A DNA stretch of 64,000 nucleotides from JBBECF01 sp040881945 (lineage in GTDB: Bacteria; Pseudomonadota; Alphaproteobacteria; Dongiales; Dongiaceae): positions 12,862-76,861 of the forward strand of contig JBBECF010000163.1 of assembly GCA_040881945.1 (NCBI GenBank). The letters run 5' to 3'. The position numbers were made by a program, and so were the translations under genes. Below, one piece after another: positions 43,197 through 54,180 of the stretch. Each line of letters begins with the position of its first letter. Positions within the stretch are counted from its first letter, which is position 1. The notes under the pieces are model-generated. The model searched no databases. It was not told the origin of the DNA and worked only from the letters and a program-made list of their open reading frames with translations.

Positions 43197-43931
43197 ATGA
43201 CAATGCAAGCGCCCAAAAAATATCTGTTCGACAGCTCCTTCGACGACGAGGCCAACGTCGCCAAGGCGGCGGTGACGCCCGCCGAGGCAGCGCGCATTCA
43301 CTATAGCGCGGCGGACCTTGCCGCCGCCCGCGACGAGGGCTTCGCGGCCGGCGCCGCCGCCGGCGCAGCCGAGGCGCGGGCGGCGATCGAGCAGGCGACC
43401 GCCGACGGCCTGGCGACCATCGCGGCGCGGCTCAAGGTGCTGCACGACCTGCACGACGAGGCCGCCGAGCGCGGCGTGCGCGGCGCCGTCGGGACCGCGA
43501 TCGCGATCGTCCGCAAGCTGCACCCGGAGCTGGCGCGACGCCACGGGCTGGTCGAAATCGAAGCGCTGCTGTCGCGCACGCTCGAAACGCTGCGCGACGA
43601 GCCGCGGCTGGTCGTGCGCGTGGCCGACGGCCTGCTCGACCCGCTCCGCGATCGACTCGACGACATGACGCGGGCGACCGGGTTCGAGGGACGTCTGGTG
43701 CTGCTCGCCGACGCGGCGATCGCGTTTGGCGACTGCCGGATCGAATGGGCCGACGGTGGCGTCGAGCGCGACGCCGCCAGCCTGTGGCGCGACATCGAAA
43801 CCGCCTGGCAGCGCGGTCTGGGCGGCGCGGACGACGGCCGCGCGACCGAGGATATCGCCGCCGAGGCACCGGCCGCCGCGGCCAATTCATGCGCGTCCGA
43901 CGACGCGGCAAACAGCGACCCGAAGGAGTGA
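43197..43931 (+). CDS. fliH: FliH-like flagellar export ATPase regulator
   Basis: 244 residues: YLFDSSFDDE at the start (alphaproteobacterial FliH), then an Ala/Glu-rich helix with GFAAGAAAGAAEARAAIE that resembles the FliH GxxxG repeats. A C-terminal domain with LVVRVADGLLDPLRDRL follows, and an Ala-rich tail. FliH dimers bind FliI (52704) and FliN (next gene). Placement between fliG and fliN supports the name. ATG at 43197 is seven bases after fliG. Confidence 0.85.
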   Translation: MTMQAPKKYLFDSSFDDEANVAKAAVTPAEAARIHYSAADLAAARDEGFAAGAAAGAAEARAAIEQATADGLATIAARLKVLHDLHDEAAERGVRGAVGTAIAIVRKLHPELARRHGLVEIEALLSRTLETLRDEPRLVVRVADGLLDPLRDRLDDMTRATGFEGRLVLLADAAIAFGDCRIEWADGGVERDAASLWRDIETAWQRGLGGADDGRATEDIAAEAPAAAANSCASDDAANSDPKE

Positions 43932-43935
43932 CGTG

Positions 43936-44289
43936 ATGACGGACAAGGACAACCTGGAACTGGCCGAGCTCAAGTCCGAGGAGGCCGCACCCGATCCGCA
44001 GCCGCAGGGGCCCGCCGCCGAGGCGCCGCGGACACCGTCCAACGCCAAGGAGCTCGAGGCGGTGTACGACATCCCGGTCCAGGTCTCGGCCGTGCTCGGC
44101 ACCGCAACCATGCAGGTCAGCCAACTGCTGAAGCTCGGTCGCGGCGCGGTCGTGGAGCTCGATCGCAGGGTAGGTGAAGCCATCGACGTTTACGTCAACA
44201 ACCGCCTGGTGGCGCGCGGCGAGGTCGTGGTGGTCGACGACCGACTCGGCGTCACGATGACCGAGATCATCAAGATGGACCGCTCCTAA
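43936..44289 (+). CDS. fliN: Flagellar motor switch protein FliN
   Basis: 117-residue C-ring base protein. An acidic Pro-rich leader (1-38) precedes the SpoA domain: VYDIPVQVSAVLGTATMQVSQLLKLGRGAVVELDRRVGE. The closing DDRLGVTMTEIIKMDRS is typical. GAAGGAGTGACGTG precedes ATG 43936; GTG at 43933 is possible. It completes the switch with fliG here and fliM at 3399. Confidence 0.95.
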   Translation: MTDKDNLELAELKSEEAAPDPQPQGPAAEAPRTPSNAKELEAVYDIPVQVSAVLGTATMQVSQLLKLGRGAVVELDRRVGEAIDVYVNNRLVARGEVVVVDDRLGVTMTEIIKMDRS

Positions 44290-44324
44290 GTGCCGGGCGA
44301 CCGGACCGGCGAGAACGGACCCCG

Positions 44325-45182
44325 ATGACGGACCTCAGCAGCAGCCAGGCGCGACGCGACCGCGCGGACGATCCGCCGGCGCCGCAGCGCCCGCGGCCGG
44401 CCGCGTCGGGTTCGCTCGAGATGGCCACGTTGGTCGGCTTGGTCGGCGCGTTTGCCATGATCGCCACGGCCGTGGCCCTGGGTGGATCGCCGGGGTCGTT
44501 CCTCGACCTGCCGTCCGTGCTGATCGTCGGCGGCGGCACCCTGGCGGTGACCACGATTTCGTTCTCGCTGCCGGAGGTGGCGCGCGCCCTGCGGGCAACC
44601 ACGGAGGTGCTCGTCCACAAGTCGCGCGATGCCGGGGTGTCGGCCCGCAACGCGCTGGGGCTGGCCGACAGGGCCCGCCAGATCGGCGTCCTCGGGCTGC
44701 AGGCCGAGCTGCCGCAACTGCGCGACGATCCGTTCCTGCACCGCGCGATCGCGATGGTGATCGACGGCGCGCCGATCGATGAGATCGAGCGGACCATGAC
44801 CGCCGATCTCGAGGCCACGGCCGCCCGCCGCGTCGCCTGCGCCGACGTACTGCGGCGGGCCGCCGAAGTGGCGCCCGCCATGGGCCTGATCGGCACGCTG
44901 GTCGGCCTCGTGCAGATGCTCGGCAATCTCGACAACCCCGAGACCATCGGCCCGAGCATGGCGGTGGCCCTGCTCACCACCTTCTACGGCGCGCTGCTCG
45001 CCAACATGGTGTTCATGCCGCTGGCGGCGAAGCTGCAGCGCATCGCCGACCTCGAGACCCTGATCAACCGCATCTCCGTATTCAGCGCCGTCTCGATCGG
45101 GCGGCAGGAGAACCCGCGGCGGTTGGAATCGTTGCTCAACAGCGTCCTGCCGCCGGGCCGGCGCGTACGGTACTTCGACTAG
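44325..45182 (+). CDS. motA: MotA/PomA-type stator channel protein
   Basis: 285 residues with four membrane helices: TLVGLVGAFAMIATAVAL, PSVLIVGGGTLAVTTISF, then EVAPAMGLIGTLVGLVQML and MAVALLTTFYGALLANMVF. The PAMGLIGTLVGL motif includes the conserved proline. The cytoplasmic loop between helices 2 and 3 (about 85-175) should meet FliG. It has an extended polar N-terminus of about 30 residues. It is encoded inside the fliF operon, away from the motB-like genes at the left edge. Closer to the PomA than to the enteric MotA type. Confidence 0.92.
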   Translation: MTDLSSSQARRDRADDPPAPQRPRPAASGSLEMATLVGLVGAFAMIATAVALGGSPGSFLDLPSVLIVGGGTLAVTTISFSLPEVARALRATTEVLVHKSRDAGVSARNALGLADRARQIGVLGLQAELPQLRDDPFLHRAIAMVIDGAPIDEIERTMTADLEATAARRVACADVLRRAAEVAPAMGLIGTLVGLVQMLGNLDNPETIGPSMAVALLTTFYGALLANMVFMPLAAKLQRIADLETLINRISVFSAVSIGRQENPRRLESLLNSVLPPGRRVRYFD

Positions 45183-45220
45183 GCCCAAGGCCGGTCGGGA
45201 AGGAATCGGGAGAAGACCCA

Positions 45221-46585
<1,365 letters not shown>

Positions 46586-46609
46586 CGGGTCGGGGTGAGG
46601 ACGCCGGTC

Positions 46610-48727
46610 ATGGCGGACGCCGCGCTGCAAGCCGCTGCTGCCACGGGCACGAGCCCGGCGGCGCTGTTCGCGCGCCTGAGTGTCGTGCTGCGGCGCGGCG
46701 AGATCGCGCTCGCGCTCGGCGTGATCTGCATCTTGGCGGTGTTGATCCTGCCGATGCCGCCCTGGCTGCTCGACATCAGCCTGGCGCTGTCCATCACGGT
46801 ATCTGTCCTGGTGCTGATGACCGCGCTGTTCATCGAGCGACCGCTCGATTTCAGCACCTTCCCGACGGTGTTGCTCATCACCACGATGCTGCGGTTGTCG
46901 CTGAACCTGGCCTCGACCCGGCTGATCCTGGCGAACGGCCACGAGGGCACCGCCGCCGCCGGCCACGTCATCGAGGCCTTCGGCGGCTTCGTCATGAGCG
47001 GCAACTTCGTGATCGGCCTGATCGTCTTCGGCATCCTGGTGCTGGTGAATTTCGTCGTCATCACCAAGGGCTCGGGGCGCATCGCCGAGGTGTCCGCCCG
47101 GTTCAGCCTCGACGCCATGCCCGGCAAGCAGATGGCGATCGACGCCGACCTGTCCGCCGGGTTGATCGATGAGTCCGAGGCGCGCGCGCGACGCAAGGCG
47201 CTGGAGGACGAGAGCACCTTCTTCGGCGCCATGGACGGCGCCGCGAAGTTCGTCCGCGGCGATGCCATCGCCGGCCTGGTCATCACCCTGATCAATATCG
47301 TCGGCGGCATCATCATCGGAGTCGCCCAGCAGGGCATGACGCTGGCCGACGCCTCGCATACCTATACGATGCTGACGGTGGGCGACGGCCTGGTCACGCA
47401 GGTGCCGGCCCTGATCGTCTCCGTCGCCGCCGGCTTGCTGGTGTCCAAGGCCGGCGTCACCGGGTCGGCCGACAAGGCGCTGTTCGCCCAGCTCAGCAGC
47501 TATCCCAGCGCGCTCGGCCTCAGCGCCTTCCTGATGGGGGCGCTGGCGCTGCTGCCGGGAATTCCGATGCTGCCGTTCCTCGCGCTTGCCGGCATCACCG
47601 GCACGGGCGCCTGGCTGGTCAGCACCAGCCAGATCAAGGTGCGGCGCCAAGCCGCCGCCAAGGCCGACAACGCGGCAAGAACGCCCGTACTGGAAGAGCC
47701 GATCGCGACGGCCTTGCAGATCGACAACGTGCGGCTGGAGCTCGGCTACGGCCTGCTGTCGCTCATCAACAACGAGCGCGGCCAGCGGCTGACCGACCAG
47801 ATCAAGTCGCTGCGCCGCCAGATCGCCGCCGAGCTCGGCTTCGTGCTGCCGGCCGTCCGCATCCAGGACAACCTGCAACTGCCGGCGAACGCCTATGCCG
47901 TGCGCATCAAGGAAATCGAGGCGGGGCGCGGCGAGTTGCGACCCAGCTCGATCCTGGTCATGGACCCGCGCGGCGAAAAGATCAGCCTGGCGGGCGAGGA
48001 GACGACCGAGCCGACCTTCGGCCTGCCGGCGATGTGGGTCGATCCGAACTCCCGCGAGGAGGCGCTGTTCCGCGGCTATACCGTGGTCGATCCGGCGACC
48101 GTCATCACCACGCATCTGACCGAGATCGTCAAGGACAACATGGCCGAGCTGCTGTCCCACGCCGAGACCCAGAAGCTGCTCGACGAACTGGGCAAGGAGC
48201 ACCAGAAGTTCGTCGCCGACGCGATCCCGAGTCAGATTTCCATCGGCGCGGTGCAGCGCGTGCTGCAGAATCTGCTCGGCGAGCGGGTGTCGATCCGCGA
48301 CCTGCCCGGCATCCTCGAAGGCATCGTCGAGGCGTGCGGCTACACGCGCAACATCACCGCGATCACCGAGCACGTGCGCGCACGCCTGGCGCGCCAGATC
48401 AGCGACGCCGCGGCCGACGCCGCCGGCGTGGTCCCGCTCGTGACCTTGTCACCGGAGTGGGAGCAGTCCTTCGCCGAGGCGCTCAGCGGCGACGGCGACG
48501 ACCGCCGGCTGGCGATGGCGCCGACCCGCCTGCAGCAGTTCATCGCGGCCGTGCGTCAGACCTTCGAGCGTCACGCCATGATGGGCGAGACGCCGGTGCT
48601 GTTGACCAGCCCCGGCATTCGACCCTACGTCCGCTCGATCGTCGAACGTTTCCGCGCCGTCACCACGGTGATGTCGCAGAACGAGATCCATCCGCGGGCG
48701 AAGATCAAGACGCTCGGTCAGATCTAG
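46610..48727 (+). CDS. flhA: Flagellar export gate protein FlhA
   Basis: 705-residue export-gate component with an N-terminal set of eight membrane helices (LALGVICILAVLILPMPPWL onwards). The FHIPEP-family loop has FVVITKGSGRIAEVSARFSLDAMPGKQMAIDADL. The C-terminal cytoplasmic domain (about 340-705) ends RPYVRSIVERFRAVTTVMSQNEI. ATG at 46610 was preferred to GTG at 46595 because GGTGAGG lies just before it. Partners FlhB, FliP, FliQ and FliR are not in the window. Confidence 0.95.
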   Translation: MADAALQAAAATGTSPAALFARLSVVLRRGEIALALGVICILAVLILPMPPWLLDISLALSITVSVLVLMTALFIERPLDFSTFPTVLLITTMLRLSLNLASTRLILANGHEGTAAAGHVIEAFGGFVMSGNFVIGLIVFGILVLVNFVVITKGSGRIAEVSARFSLDAMPGKQMAIDADLSAGLIDESEARARRKALEDESTFFGAMDGAAKFVRGDAIAGLVITLINIVGGIIIGVAQQGMTLADASHTYTMLTVGDGLVTQVPALIVSVAAGLLVSKAGVTGSADKALFAQLSSYPSALGLSAFLMGALALLPGIPMLPFLALAGITGTGAWLVSTSQIKVRRQAAAKADNAARTPVLEEPIATALQIDNVRLELGYGLLSLINNERGQRLTDQIKSLRRQIAAELGFVLPAVRIQDNLQLPANAYAVRIKEIEAGRGELRPSSILVMDPRGEKISLAGEETTEPTFGLPAMWVDPNSREEALFRGYTVVDPATVITTHLTEIVKDNMAELLSHAETQKLLDELGKEHQKFVADAIPSQISIGAVQRVLQNLLGERVSIRDLPGILEGIVEACGYTRNITAITEHVRARLARQISDAAADAAGVVPLVTLSPEWEQSFAEALSGDGDDRRLAMAPTRLQQFIAAVRQTFERHAMMGETPVLLTSPGIRPYVRSIVERFRAVTTVMSQNEIHPRAKIKTLGQI

Positions 48728-48740
48728 GCGGGCCGTCCTC

Positions 48741-49778
48741 ATGCGCCTCCGCACCTTCACCGCCCCGACCATCGCCGACGCCATGCAGCGCGTGCGCGAC
48801 GAGCTCGGGCTGGACGCGGTCATCCTGTCGACGCAGCGTCTCGGCCGCGGCGGCGGCGTCAAGGTGACCGCCGGGATCGAGACCGTCGAGTCCTCGTCCG
48901 CCGGGTTGAAGCAAGGCGCCCAGGCGGCGATCGAGGCCATCGACGCGGTCGGCGCCGCCCTGGAGTTTCACGGACTGCCGCTGCCGATCGCCGACCGCCT
49001 GCTGGCGGCCGCCGCCGACCTGCCGGCCGACGACGCGGCGCTCGCGCTCGCCGGCGCCCTCGACGCCCGCTTCGGGTTCGCGCCCATCGTCGGCGGTCCC
49101 GGCTTCGCCGACCCTGGCTACGCCGGAGGCTCCGCCGAGGCGAGGGCGAGCGGCGCGCCGCGGCCGGTCATGCTGGTCGGCACCCCGGGGGCCGGCAAGA
49201 CCGCGAGCGTCGCCAAGCTGGCGACCCGGGCACGCCTGGCCGGACGTCTGGTCACCGCCGTCACCTGCGATACCTTGCGCGCCGGAGCGGTCGAGCAGCT
49301 TGCCACGTACACACGCCTGCTGCAGATCCCGGCCTTCCGCGCCAAGGACGCGGCGACGCTCGTGCGCGCCCTCGGCACCGCCCCCGCCGGCGCCCTGCTG
49401 CTCATCGACACGGTCGGCAGCAACCCGCTCGACCCGCGCGACATGCGCGCGCTGGCGGAGCTGATCGACGCGGCGCGGCCGGAGCTGGCGCTGGTGCTCG
49501 CCGCCGGCGGCGACGTTGCGGAGTCGGCGGAATGCGCCGCCGCCTTCGCCGAGCTCGGTGCCACCCGGCTGATCGCCACGCGCATCGACGCCGCGCGCCG
49601 GCTCGGCGGTGTCCTCGCCGCTGCCGATGTCGGCCGCCTGAGCTTCGCCGAGTTCGGCGTTTCGCCGCAGATCGGCGACGGACTGCTGCCGGTCAATCCG
49701 GTGTCGCTCGCCCGGCTGTTGCTGCCGGAAACCGAGGTCGCCGACGCTACGCAACAAGCGACGGGGACCTCGCGATGA
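48741..49778 (+). CDS. flhF: Flagellar SRP-type GTPase FlhF
   Basis: 345 residues. The N-terminal RTFTAPTIADAMQRVRDELGLDAVILSTQRL region is FlhF-specific. The G domain has GTPGAGKT (P-loop), DTLRAGAVEQL, LLIDTVG and TRIDAARRLGG (guanine site, Arg instead of the usual Lys). FlhF sets flagellar placement at the pole. It forms a pair with flhG, which starts within its stop codon (ATGA). Confidence 0.9.
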   Translation: MRLRTFTAPTIADAMQRVRDELGLDAVILSTQRLGRGGGVKVTAGIETVESSSAGLKQGAQAAIEAIDAVGAALEFHGLPLPIADRLLAAAADLPADDAALALAGALDARFGFAPIVGGPGFADPGYAGGSAEARASGAPRPVMLVGTPGAGKTASVAKLATRARLAGRLVTAVTCDTLRAGAVEQLATYTRLLQIPAFRAKDAATLVRALGTAPAGALLLIDTVGSNPLDPRDMRALAELIDAARPELALVLAAGGDVAESAECAAAFAELGATRLIATRIDAARRLGGVLAAADVGRLSFAEFGVSPQIGDGLLPVNPVSLARLLLPETEVADATQQATGTSR

Positions 49779-50563
49779 CGGACGCACCGCACGCCTCGGT
49801 CCTGCCGCGCGCCCGTCCCGCGATCGCCAACATGATCGCGGTGGCTTCGGGCAAGGGCGGCGTCGGCAAGACCTGGCTGGCCATCACGCTCGCCCAGGCG
49901 CTGGCCGGGGCGGGCCGCCGGGTACTGTTGTTCGACGGCGATCTCGGCCTGGCCAATGTCGACATCCAGCTCGGGTTGGCGCCGAAGCTCGATCTCGGCA
50001 CGGTGATCGAGCGCGGCCTGCCGCTGGACCGGGCTATCGCGCCGGCCCCGGGCGGGTTCGATGTCGTCGCCGGGCGCTCCGGCTCCGGCAGCTTGGCGAC
50101 GGTTGGCGGCCCCCGGTTGCGCGCGCTGGCCGATGACTTGGCGGCCGTCGCGCCGCGCTACGATCACACGATCGTCGATCTCGGCGCCGGGATCGAGCGC
50201 ACCGTGCGTCAGCTTGCCGCCTGGTGCGCCATGTGCCTGGTGGTCACGACCGACGAGCCGACGGCGCTGACCGATGCCTATGCCTATATCAAGCTGGCGG
50301 CCGCCGACGACCGGCGCCGCGACCTGCGCGTCGTCGTCAACATGGCGAGCTCGCCGGCCGAGGGCGAGCGCACCTACGGTACCCTGCTCAAGGCCTGCAA
50401 GTCGTTCCTCAAGCTGGCGCCGCCGCTGGCCGGCATCGTCCGTCGCGATGCCCGGGTCAAGGACAGCATCCGCGCGCAGACGCCGACGCTGACGCGCTAC
50501 CCGACCACGGCCGCCGCCATCGACGTCGAGGCCATCGCGCGCCGGCTGATCGCCGGGAAATGA
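49775..50563 (+). CDS. flhG: MinD/ParA-type flagellar number regulator FlhG
   Basis: 262-residue P-loop ATPase: ASGKGGVGKTWLAITLA (deviant Walker A with the signature Lys), LLFDGDLGLANVDIQLGL (Walker A-prime) and DHTIVDLGAGIERTV (Walker B). FlhG limits flagellum number and stimulates FlhF GTPase. The N-terminal 18 residues contain no obvious activation helix with a conserved Gln. ATG at 49775 overlaps the flhF stop; its own TGA overlaps the next gene. Confidence 0.92.
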   Translation: MTDAPHASVLPRARPAIANMIAVASGKGGVGKTWLAITLAQALAGAGRRVLLFDGDLGLANVDIQLGLAPKLDLGTVIERGLPLDRAIAPAPGGFDVVAGRSGSGSLATVGGPRLRALADDLAAVAPRYDHTIVDLGAGIERTVRQLAAWCAMCLVVTTDEPTALTDAYAYIKLAAADDRRRDLRVVVNMASSPAEGERTYGTLLKACKSFLKLAPPLAGIVRRDARVKDSIRAQTPTLTRYPTTAAAIDVEAIARRLIAGK

Positions 50564-52248
50564 CCACGATCCTGCCGCCGTCGAGCCTGCCGCCGGCCGC
50601 GCTTCCGCCGACGAGCCAGACCGCGGTGCTGGCCACCGTCCCCGATCCGCCCGCCGCCGTCGCCGGCGTCCCGGTCGGCACGATCATCACCGGCACCGTC
50701 ATCGGGCGCGACGCCCGCGGCCTGGTCGCGATCCGGACCGACAACGGCACCCTCGCCCTGGCCACCCATGCGAACCTGCCGACCGGCAGCACGGTCGCGC
50801 TCGAGGTTCGCGTCGCCGGCGCCCGCATGCAACTCATCGTTCTGTCGGTCAACCCGCCGCCGGGGCCCGGGCGCGCCGCCGCGCCGGGCGCCGGGGCCCC
50901 GCCGGCGCCCGGCGGCGCATCCGCGCCGCTTTCGGCCCCGGCCGGCAACGCCTCCCCGGCTCCGGCCGTGTTGTCCGTCGGCGTGCTGGTCACGGCCGTC
51001 GTGACGCAGCCGGCGCCCCCGAAACCTGGCGCCGCGCGGCGGCGTGACGGCACGGCGACCGACCGGCCATCGGCCGGACCGCGGCTCCCCGGACAGGCCG
51101 CGGACCCCGGCCGGCCGGCGTCCGGCAGGCCGCCAACCGGGTCCGCCGCGCCGCCTCCGGCGGGACCGACGCCGGCCCTGCCCGGCCAACCATCGCCGGG
51201 TGCGGGGCCGTCGGGCGCGGCGCCATCCCCGGAAACGGCGCCGCCGGACCTGCCGGCCTCGGCCAGGACCCCCGCGACCGCGCCGCCGGCGCCGCCGCCC
51301 GGCAGTGGCATCGTGCTGCGCGTGCTTGCGCTGCTGCCTCCCGGGAGTGTCGGCGCGCCCGCCGCTCCGGCGCCGCCGGCCTTCGCGGGCACCGTCGTGT
51401 CGCTGACCGCTGCGGGCCAGCCGATCGTGGCCAGCCCCCTGGGCACGCTGGTTCTTTTCGCGCGGACCGACCTGCCGGTGGGCAGCGCGATCGTCCTGGA
51501 GGCCGCCGCCTCGCCGCCGGCCACCGGAGCCACTCCGGAATCCCTGGCGAGCGCCGCCACGACCGCCACGCCGCAGCGCAGCCTGCTCGCGTTGTCGCGC
51601 GGCTGGCCGACCCTGACCGAAGCGGCCGAGGTCCTGGAACGGGCCGGTCCCGAGGCCAGGGCGGAGCTCGCCCGTCAACTGCCGCAGGCCGGGCCGCGTC
51701 TTGCCGCCGGGCTGGTGTCGCTGCTTGCCGCCCTCGCCGCCGGCGACGTCGACCGCTGGCTGGCGCCGGCCCTGCGCCAGGCGCTGGAGCGGGCCGGCCG
51801 GGCCGACCTCGCCAACCGGCTGCGCGGCGAGTTCCATCAGGCCGCGCGCCTGGCCGCCGAACCGATCGGCGGCGATTGGCGCGTGGCCTACCTGCCGCTG
51901 CATGACGGCGCGGAGTTACGCCAGATCAATCTTTATCTTCGCGGGCGCCGCCGGCCGAGCGGCGCCGACGCCGAGTCCGATTCGCCGACCCGTTTCATCC
52001 TCGAGGTGGAGCTGAGTCGGCTCGGCCCGCTGCAGCTCGATGGGCTGGTCAACCGCCACCGCTTCGATTTGATGCTGCGCAGCCGCGCGCCGCTGTCCGC
52101 GTCGATGCGCCGCGACATCGAAGCGATCTTCGACGAGGCGCGGGCGGTCTGCGGCTTCGCCGGCGCCGTTGCCTTCCAGGCGGCGGCGACGTTCCCGGTG
52201 ATGCCGCTCGAAGAAGCGGCCGGCAAGAGCGCCGGCGTCGTGGTCTGA
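50560..52248 (+). CDS. Second FliK-like protein with Pro/Ala-rich middle
   Basis: 562 residues. There are two copies of a small OB-like/beta segment (about 38-95 with VGTIITGTVIGRDARGLVAI; about 270-330 with FAGTVVSLTAAGQPIVAS), separated by a long Pro/Ala/Gly-rich region (about 105-255). The C-terminal 200 residues (VAYLPLHDGAELRQINLYLR; FILEVELSRLGPLQLDGLV) look like a Flg_hook (FliK C-terminal) domain. Since a standard fliK exists at 35776, this is a second FliK-like protein of unclear role. It overlaps flhG by ATGA. Confidence 0.7.
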   Translation: MTTILPPSSLPPAALPPTSQTAVLATVPDPPAAVAGVPVGTIITGTVIGRDARGLVAIRTDNGTLALATHANLPTGSTVALEVRVAGARMQLIVLSVNPPPGPGRAAAPGAGAPPAPGGASAPLSAPAGNASPAPAVLSVGVLVTAVVTQPAPPKPGAARRRDGTATDRPSAGPRLPGQAADPGRPASGRPPTGSAAPPPAGPTPALPGQPSPGAGPSGAAPSPETAPPDLPASARTPATAPPAPPPGSGIVLRVLALLPPGSVGAPAAPAPPAFAGTVVSLTAAGQPIVASPLGTLVLFARTDLPVGSAIVLEAAASPPATGATPESLASAATTATPQRSLLALSRGWPTLTEAAEVLERAGPEARAELARQLPQAGPRLAAGLVSLLAALAAGDVDRWLAPALRQALERAGRADLANRLRGEFHQAARLAAEPIGGDWRVAYLPLHDGAELRQINLYLRGRRRPSGADAESDSPTRFILEVELSRLGPLQLDGLVNRHRFDLMLRSRAPLSASMRRDIEAIFDEARAVCGFAGAVAFQAAATFPVMPLEEAAGKSAGVVV

Positions 52249-52287
52249 AAGGCGCCCTGGCGCGGCGCCGGCGGCCGCTGTCGGCCG

Positions 52288-52704
52288 TCAGCCGCGGCGG
52301 CGGAATATCGCGAGGCCGATCTCGTCGTTCGCCATCCGCTCGCCACGATCCCGCTCCGCCTGTGCCCGCGCGCGGCGCTGGCTCAGCGTCTGCTCATGCT
52401 TCTTCAGCTCCTGGAAGGCCTCGGTAACCTCGGCCTGCGCCTTGACGATCTCGGCCTCGAGATCGGCGATCGACTGGATGAGCTTTGCCCGCCGGGCGCG
52501 GACCTGGGCGGCATAGGCGTCATAGGCGCGCCGCATCTCGAGCGACGCCGCGCCCGCCTGGGCCTCGCGCGCGAGGTCTTCGGCGAGTCGCGCCACGTCG
52601 GTGCGCAGGCGGGCCGCCAGGTTTTCGAGGTCGCGCGCCTTGCGCCGCCTCTCCTCCAGCGTCCAGCCGTGCAGGCGGATCAGTTGTTCGAGTGCGCTGC
52701 TCAC
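52288..52704 (-). CDS. fliJ: Flagellar export chaperone FliJ
   Basis: 138-residue coiled-coil protein, almost entirely helical. RLHGWTLEERRRKARDLENL opens it, and VTEAFQELKKHEQTLSQRRARAQAERDR, where FliJ contacts FlhA, is near the end. It works in the FliI ATPase ring like a rotor stalk. The start is GTG at 52704, overlapping the fliI TAG by one base. It ends 39 bases from the convergent FliK-like gene. Confidence 0.83.
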   Translation of the reverse strand: MSSALEQLIRLHGWTLEERRRKARDLENLAARLRTDVARLAEDLAREAQAGAASLEMRRAYDAYAAQVRARRAKLIQSIADLEAEIVKAQAEVTEAFQELKKHEQTLSQRRARAQAERDRGERMANDEIGLAIFRRRG

Positions 52705-54053
52705 TATTGCGTCCCTCCGTGGTCCACCATGACGATCTCGGCGAGTCGGGCGTAGCCGGTGGCAAGGTCAGTGCGTTCCATCCGATCCTGGGCGAGGAAG
52801 GCCTCGAGCGCCGGATAATGCGCGATCGCCTCGTCGATGATCGGGTCGCTGCCACGGCGATAGGCGCCGAGACGGATCAGCTCGGCCATGTCCTCGTAGG
52901 CGGCGAGCAGGCCGCGCGCCCGGCGCACGAGCGCGTTTTCCGCGTCGCTGTTGCAGCCGGGCAATGTCCGCGACACGCTGCGCAGCACGTTGACCGCGGG
53001 ATAGCGCCCGCGCTCTGCGATGGCCCGGTCGAGAACGATGTGGCCGTCGATGATTCCGCGCACCGCGTCGGCGATCGGCTCGTTGTGGTCGTCGCCTTCG
53101 ACCAGCACCGTGAACAGGCCGGTGATGGTGCCGCGGTCGCGCCCGGGCCCGGCCCGTTCGAGCAGCTTCGGCAGCTCGGCGAAGACGGACGGCGTGTAGC
53201 CCTTGCTCGCCGGCGGCTCGCCGGCCGACAGGCCGATCTCGCGCAGCGCCATGGCAAAGCGGGTAACGCTGTCCATCAGACACAGCACATCCTCGCCCTC
53301 GTCGCGGAAGAATTCGGCGAGAGCGAGCGTCAGGAACGCCGCCTGGCGGCGCATCAGCGGCGACTCGTCGGACGTGGCGACGACTACGACACTTCGCGCC
53401 AGCCCCTCGGCGCCGAGGTCGTCGGCGACGAACTCCTGGACCTCGCGGCCGCGTTCGCCGATCAGGCCGATGACGTTGACGTCCGAGGCGGTGTAGCGCG
53501 CCAGCATCGACAGCAGCACCGACTTGCCGACTCCGGAGCCCGAGAAGATGCCCATGCGCTGGCCGCGACAGCAGGTCAGGAAGGTGTTGATGGCGCGCAC
53601 GCCGAGGTCGATCTTGCCGCCGACCCTCTGGCGCTCGTGCGCTGGCGGCGGCGCGCAGCGCAGCGGCCGACCGATGGTCCCCACCGGCAGCGCGCCCTTG
53701 CCGTCGATCGGCTCGCCGAAACCGTTCACGACGCGGCCGAGCCAGGCGCGGCTTGGCCACACCGCAGGCTCCTCGCTGGTCGGCACGGCCTTGCAGCCGA
53801 GCCCGACTCCATCGAGCGTCCCGAAGGCCATGGCCAGCGCCCGGCCGCCGCGAAACCCGACGACCTCGCAGGGGATGCGCCGCCCGGCGCGGTCGATCAG
53901 CTCGCAGCGGGCGCCGACCGACAGGCTGCGCTCGAGCCCGGCGACCTCGACGAGCATGCCGAGCACGGCCGCGACGCGGCCATAGGGCCGGGCCGCCGGG
54001 ATGCGGTCGAGATCATTGAGGAAGCCGTCGAGCGGCCGGGCTGGCGCGGACAT
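52704..54053 (-). CDS. fliI: Flagellar export ATPase FliI
   Basis: 449-residue homologue of F1-beta that energises flagellar type III export. Walker A SGSGVGKSVLLSML, the ERGREVQEF segment with the catalytic Glu, Walker B EDVLCLMDSVTRFA and SEPPASKGYTPSVFAELPKLLERAG-like loop are all present. I chose ATG at 54053 (MSAPARPLDGF); an upstream in-frame start at 54080 would add nine unconserved residues. Divergent from ctrA, with shared CtrA sites in between. Confidence 0.95.
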   Translation of the reverse strand: MSAPARPLDGFLNDLDRIPAARPYGRVAAVLGMLVEVAGLERSLSVGARCELIDRAGRRIPCEVVGFRGGRALAMAFGTLDGVGLGCKAVPTSEEPAVWPSRAWLGRVVNGFGEPIDGKGALPVGTIGRPLRCAPPPAHERQRVGGKIDLGVRAINTFLTCCRGQRMGIFSGSGVGKSVLLSMLARYTASDVNVIGLIGERGREVQEFVADDLGAEGLARSVVVVATSDESPLMRRQAAFLTLALAEFFRDEGEDVLCLMDSVTRFAMALREIGLSAGEPPASKGYTPSVFAELPKLLERAGPGRDRGTITGLFTVLVEGDDHNEPIADAVRGIIDGHIVLDRAIAERGRYPAVNVLRSVSRTLPGCNSDAENALVRRARGLLAAYEDMAELIRLGAYRRGSDPIIDEAIAHYPALEAFLAQDRMERTDLATGYARLAEIVMVDHGGTQ

Positions 54054-54113
54054 CGTTCTGATGATGAAAACCCAGGACAATCAAATAGTTGACGAGATAA
54101 TGACAGGCCGGCT

Positions 54114-54128
54114 TTAAGCATCGGTAAA
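54114..54128. promoter_or_regulatory. CtrA-like box upstream of fliI
   Basis: TTAA-N7-TAAA, 7 of 8 consensus bases with the exact spacer, 61 bases from the fliI start. Confidence 0.4.
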
Positions 54129-54180
54129 TGCCGCGCCGCAAGGCCGATCCGCGAAAAAACCCCCTGGCGGTAAAGGTTTG

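Noticed and set aside
40547..43297. 916-codon minus-strand frame opposite fliF and fliG
   Set aside because: Shadow frame without recognisable domains.
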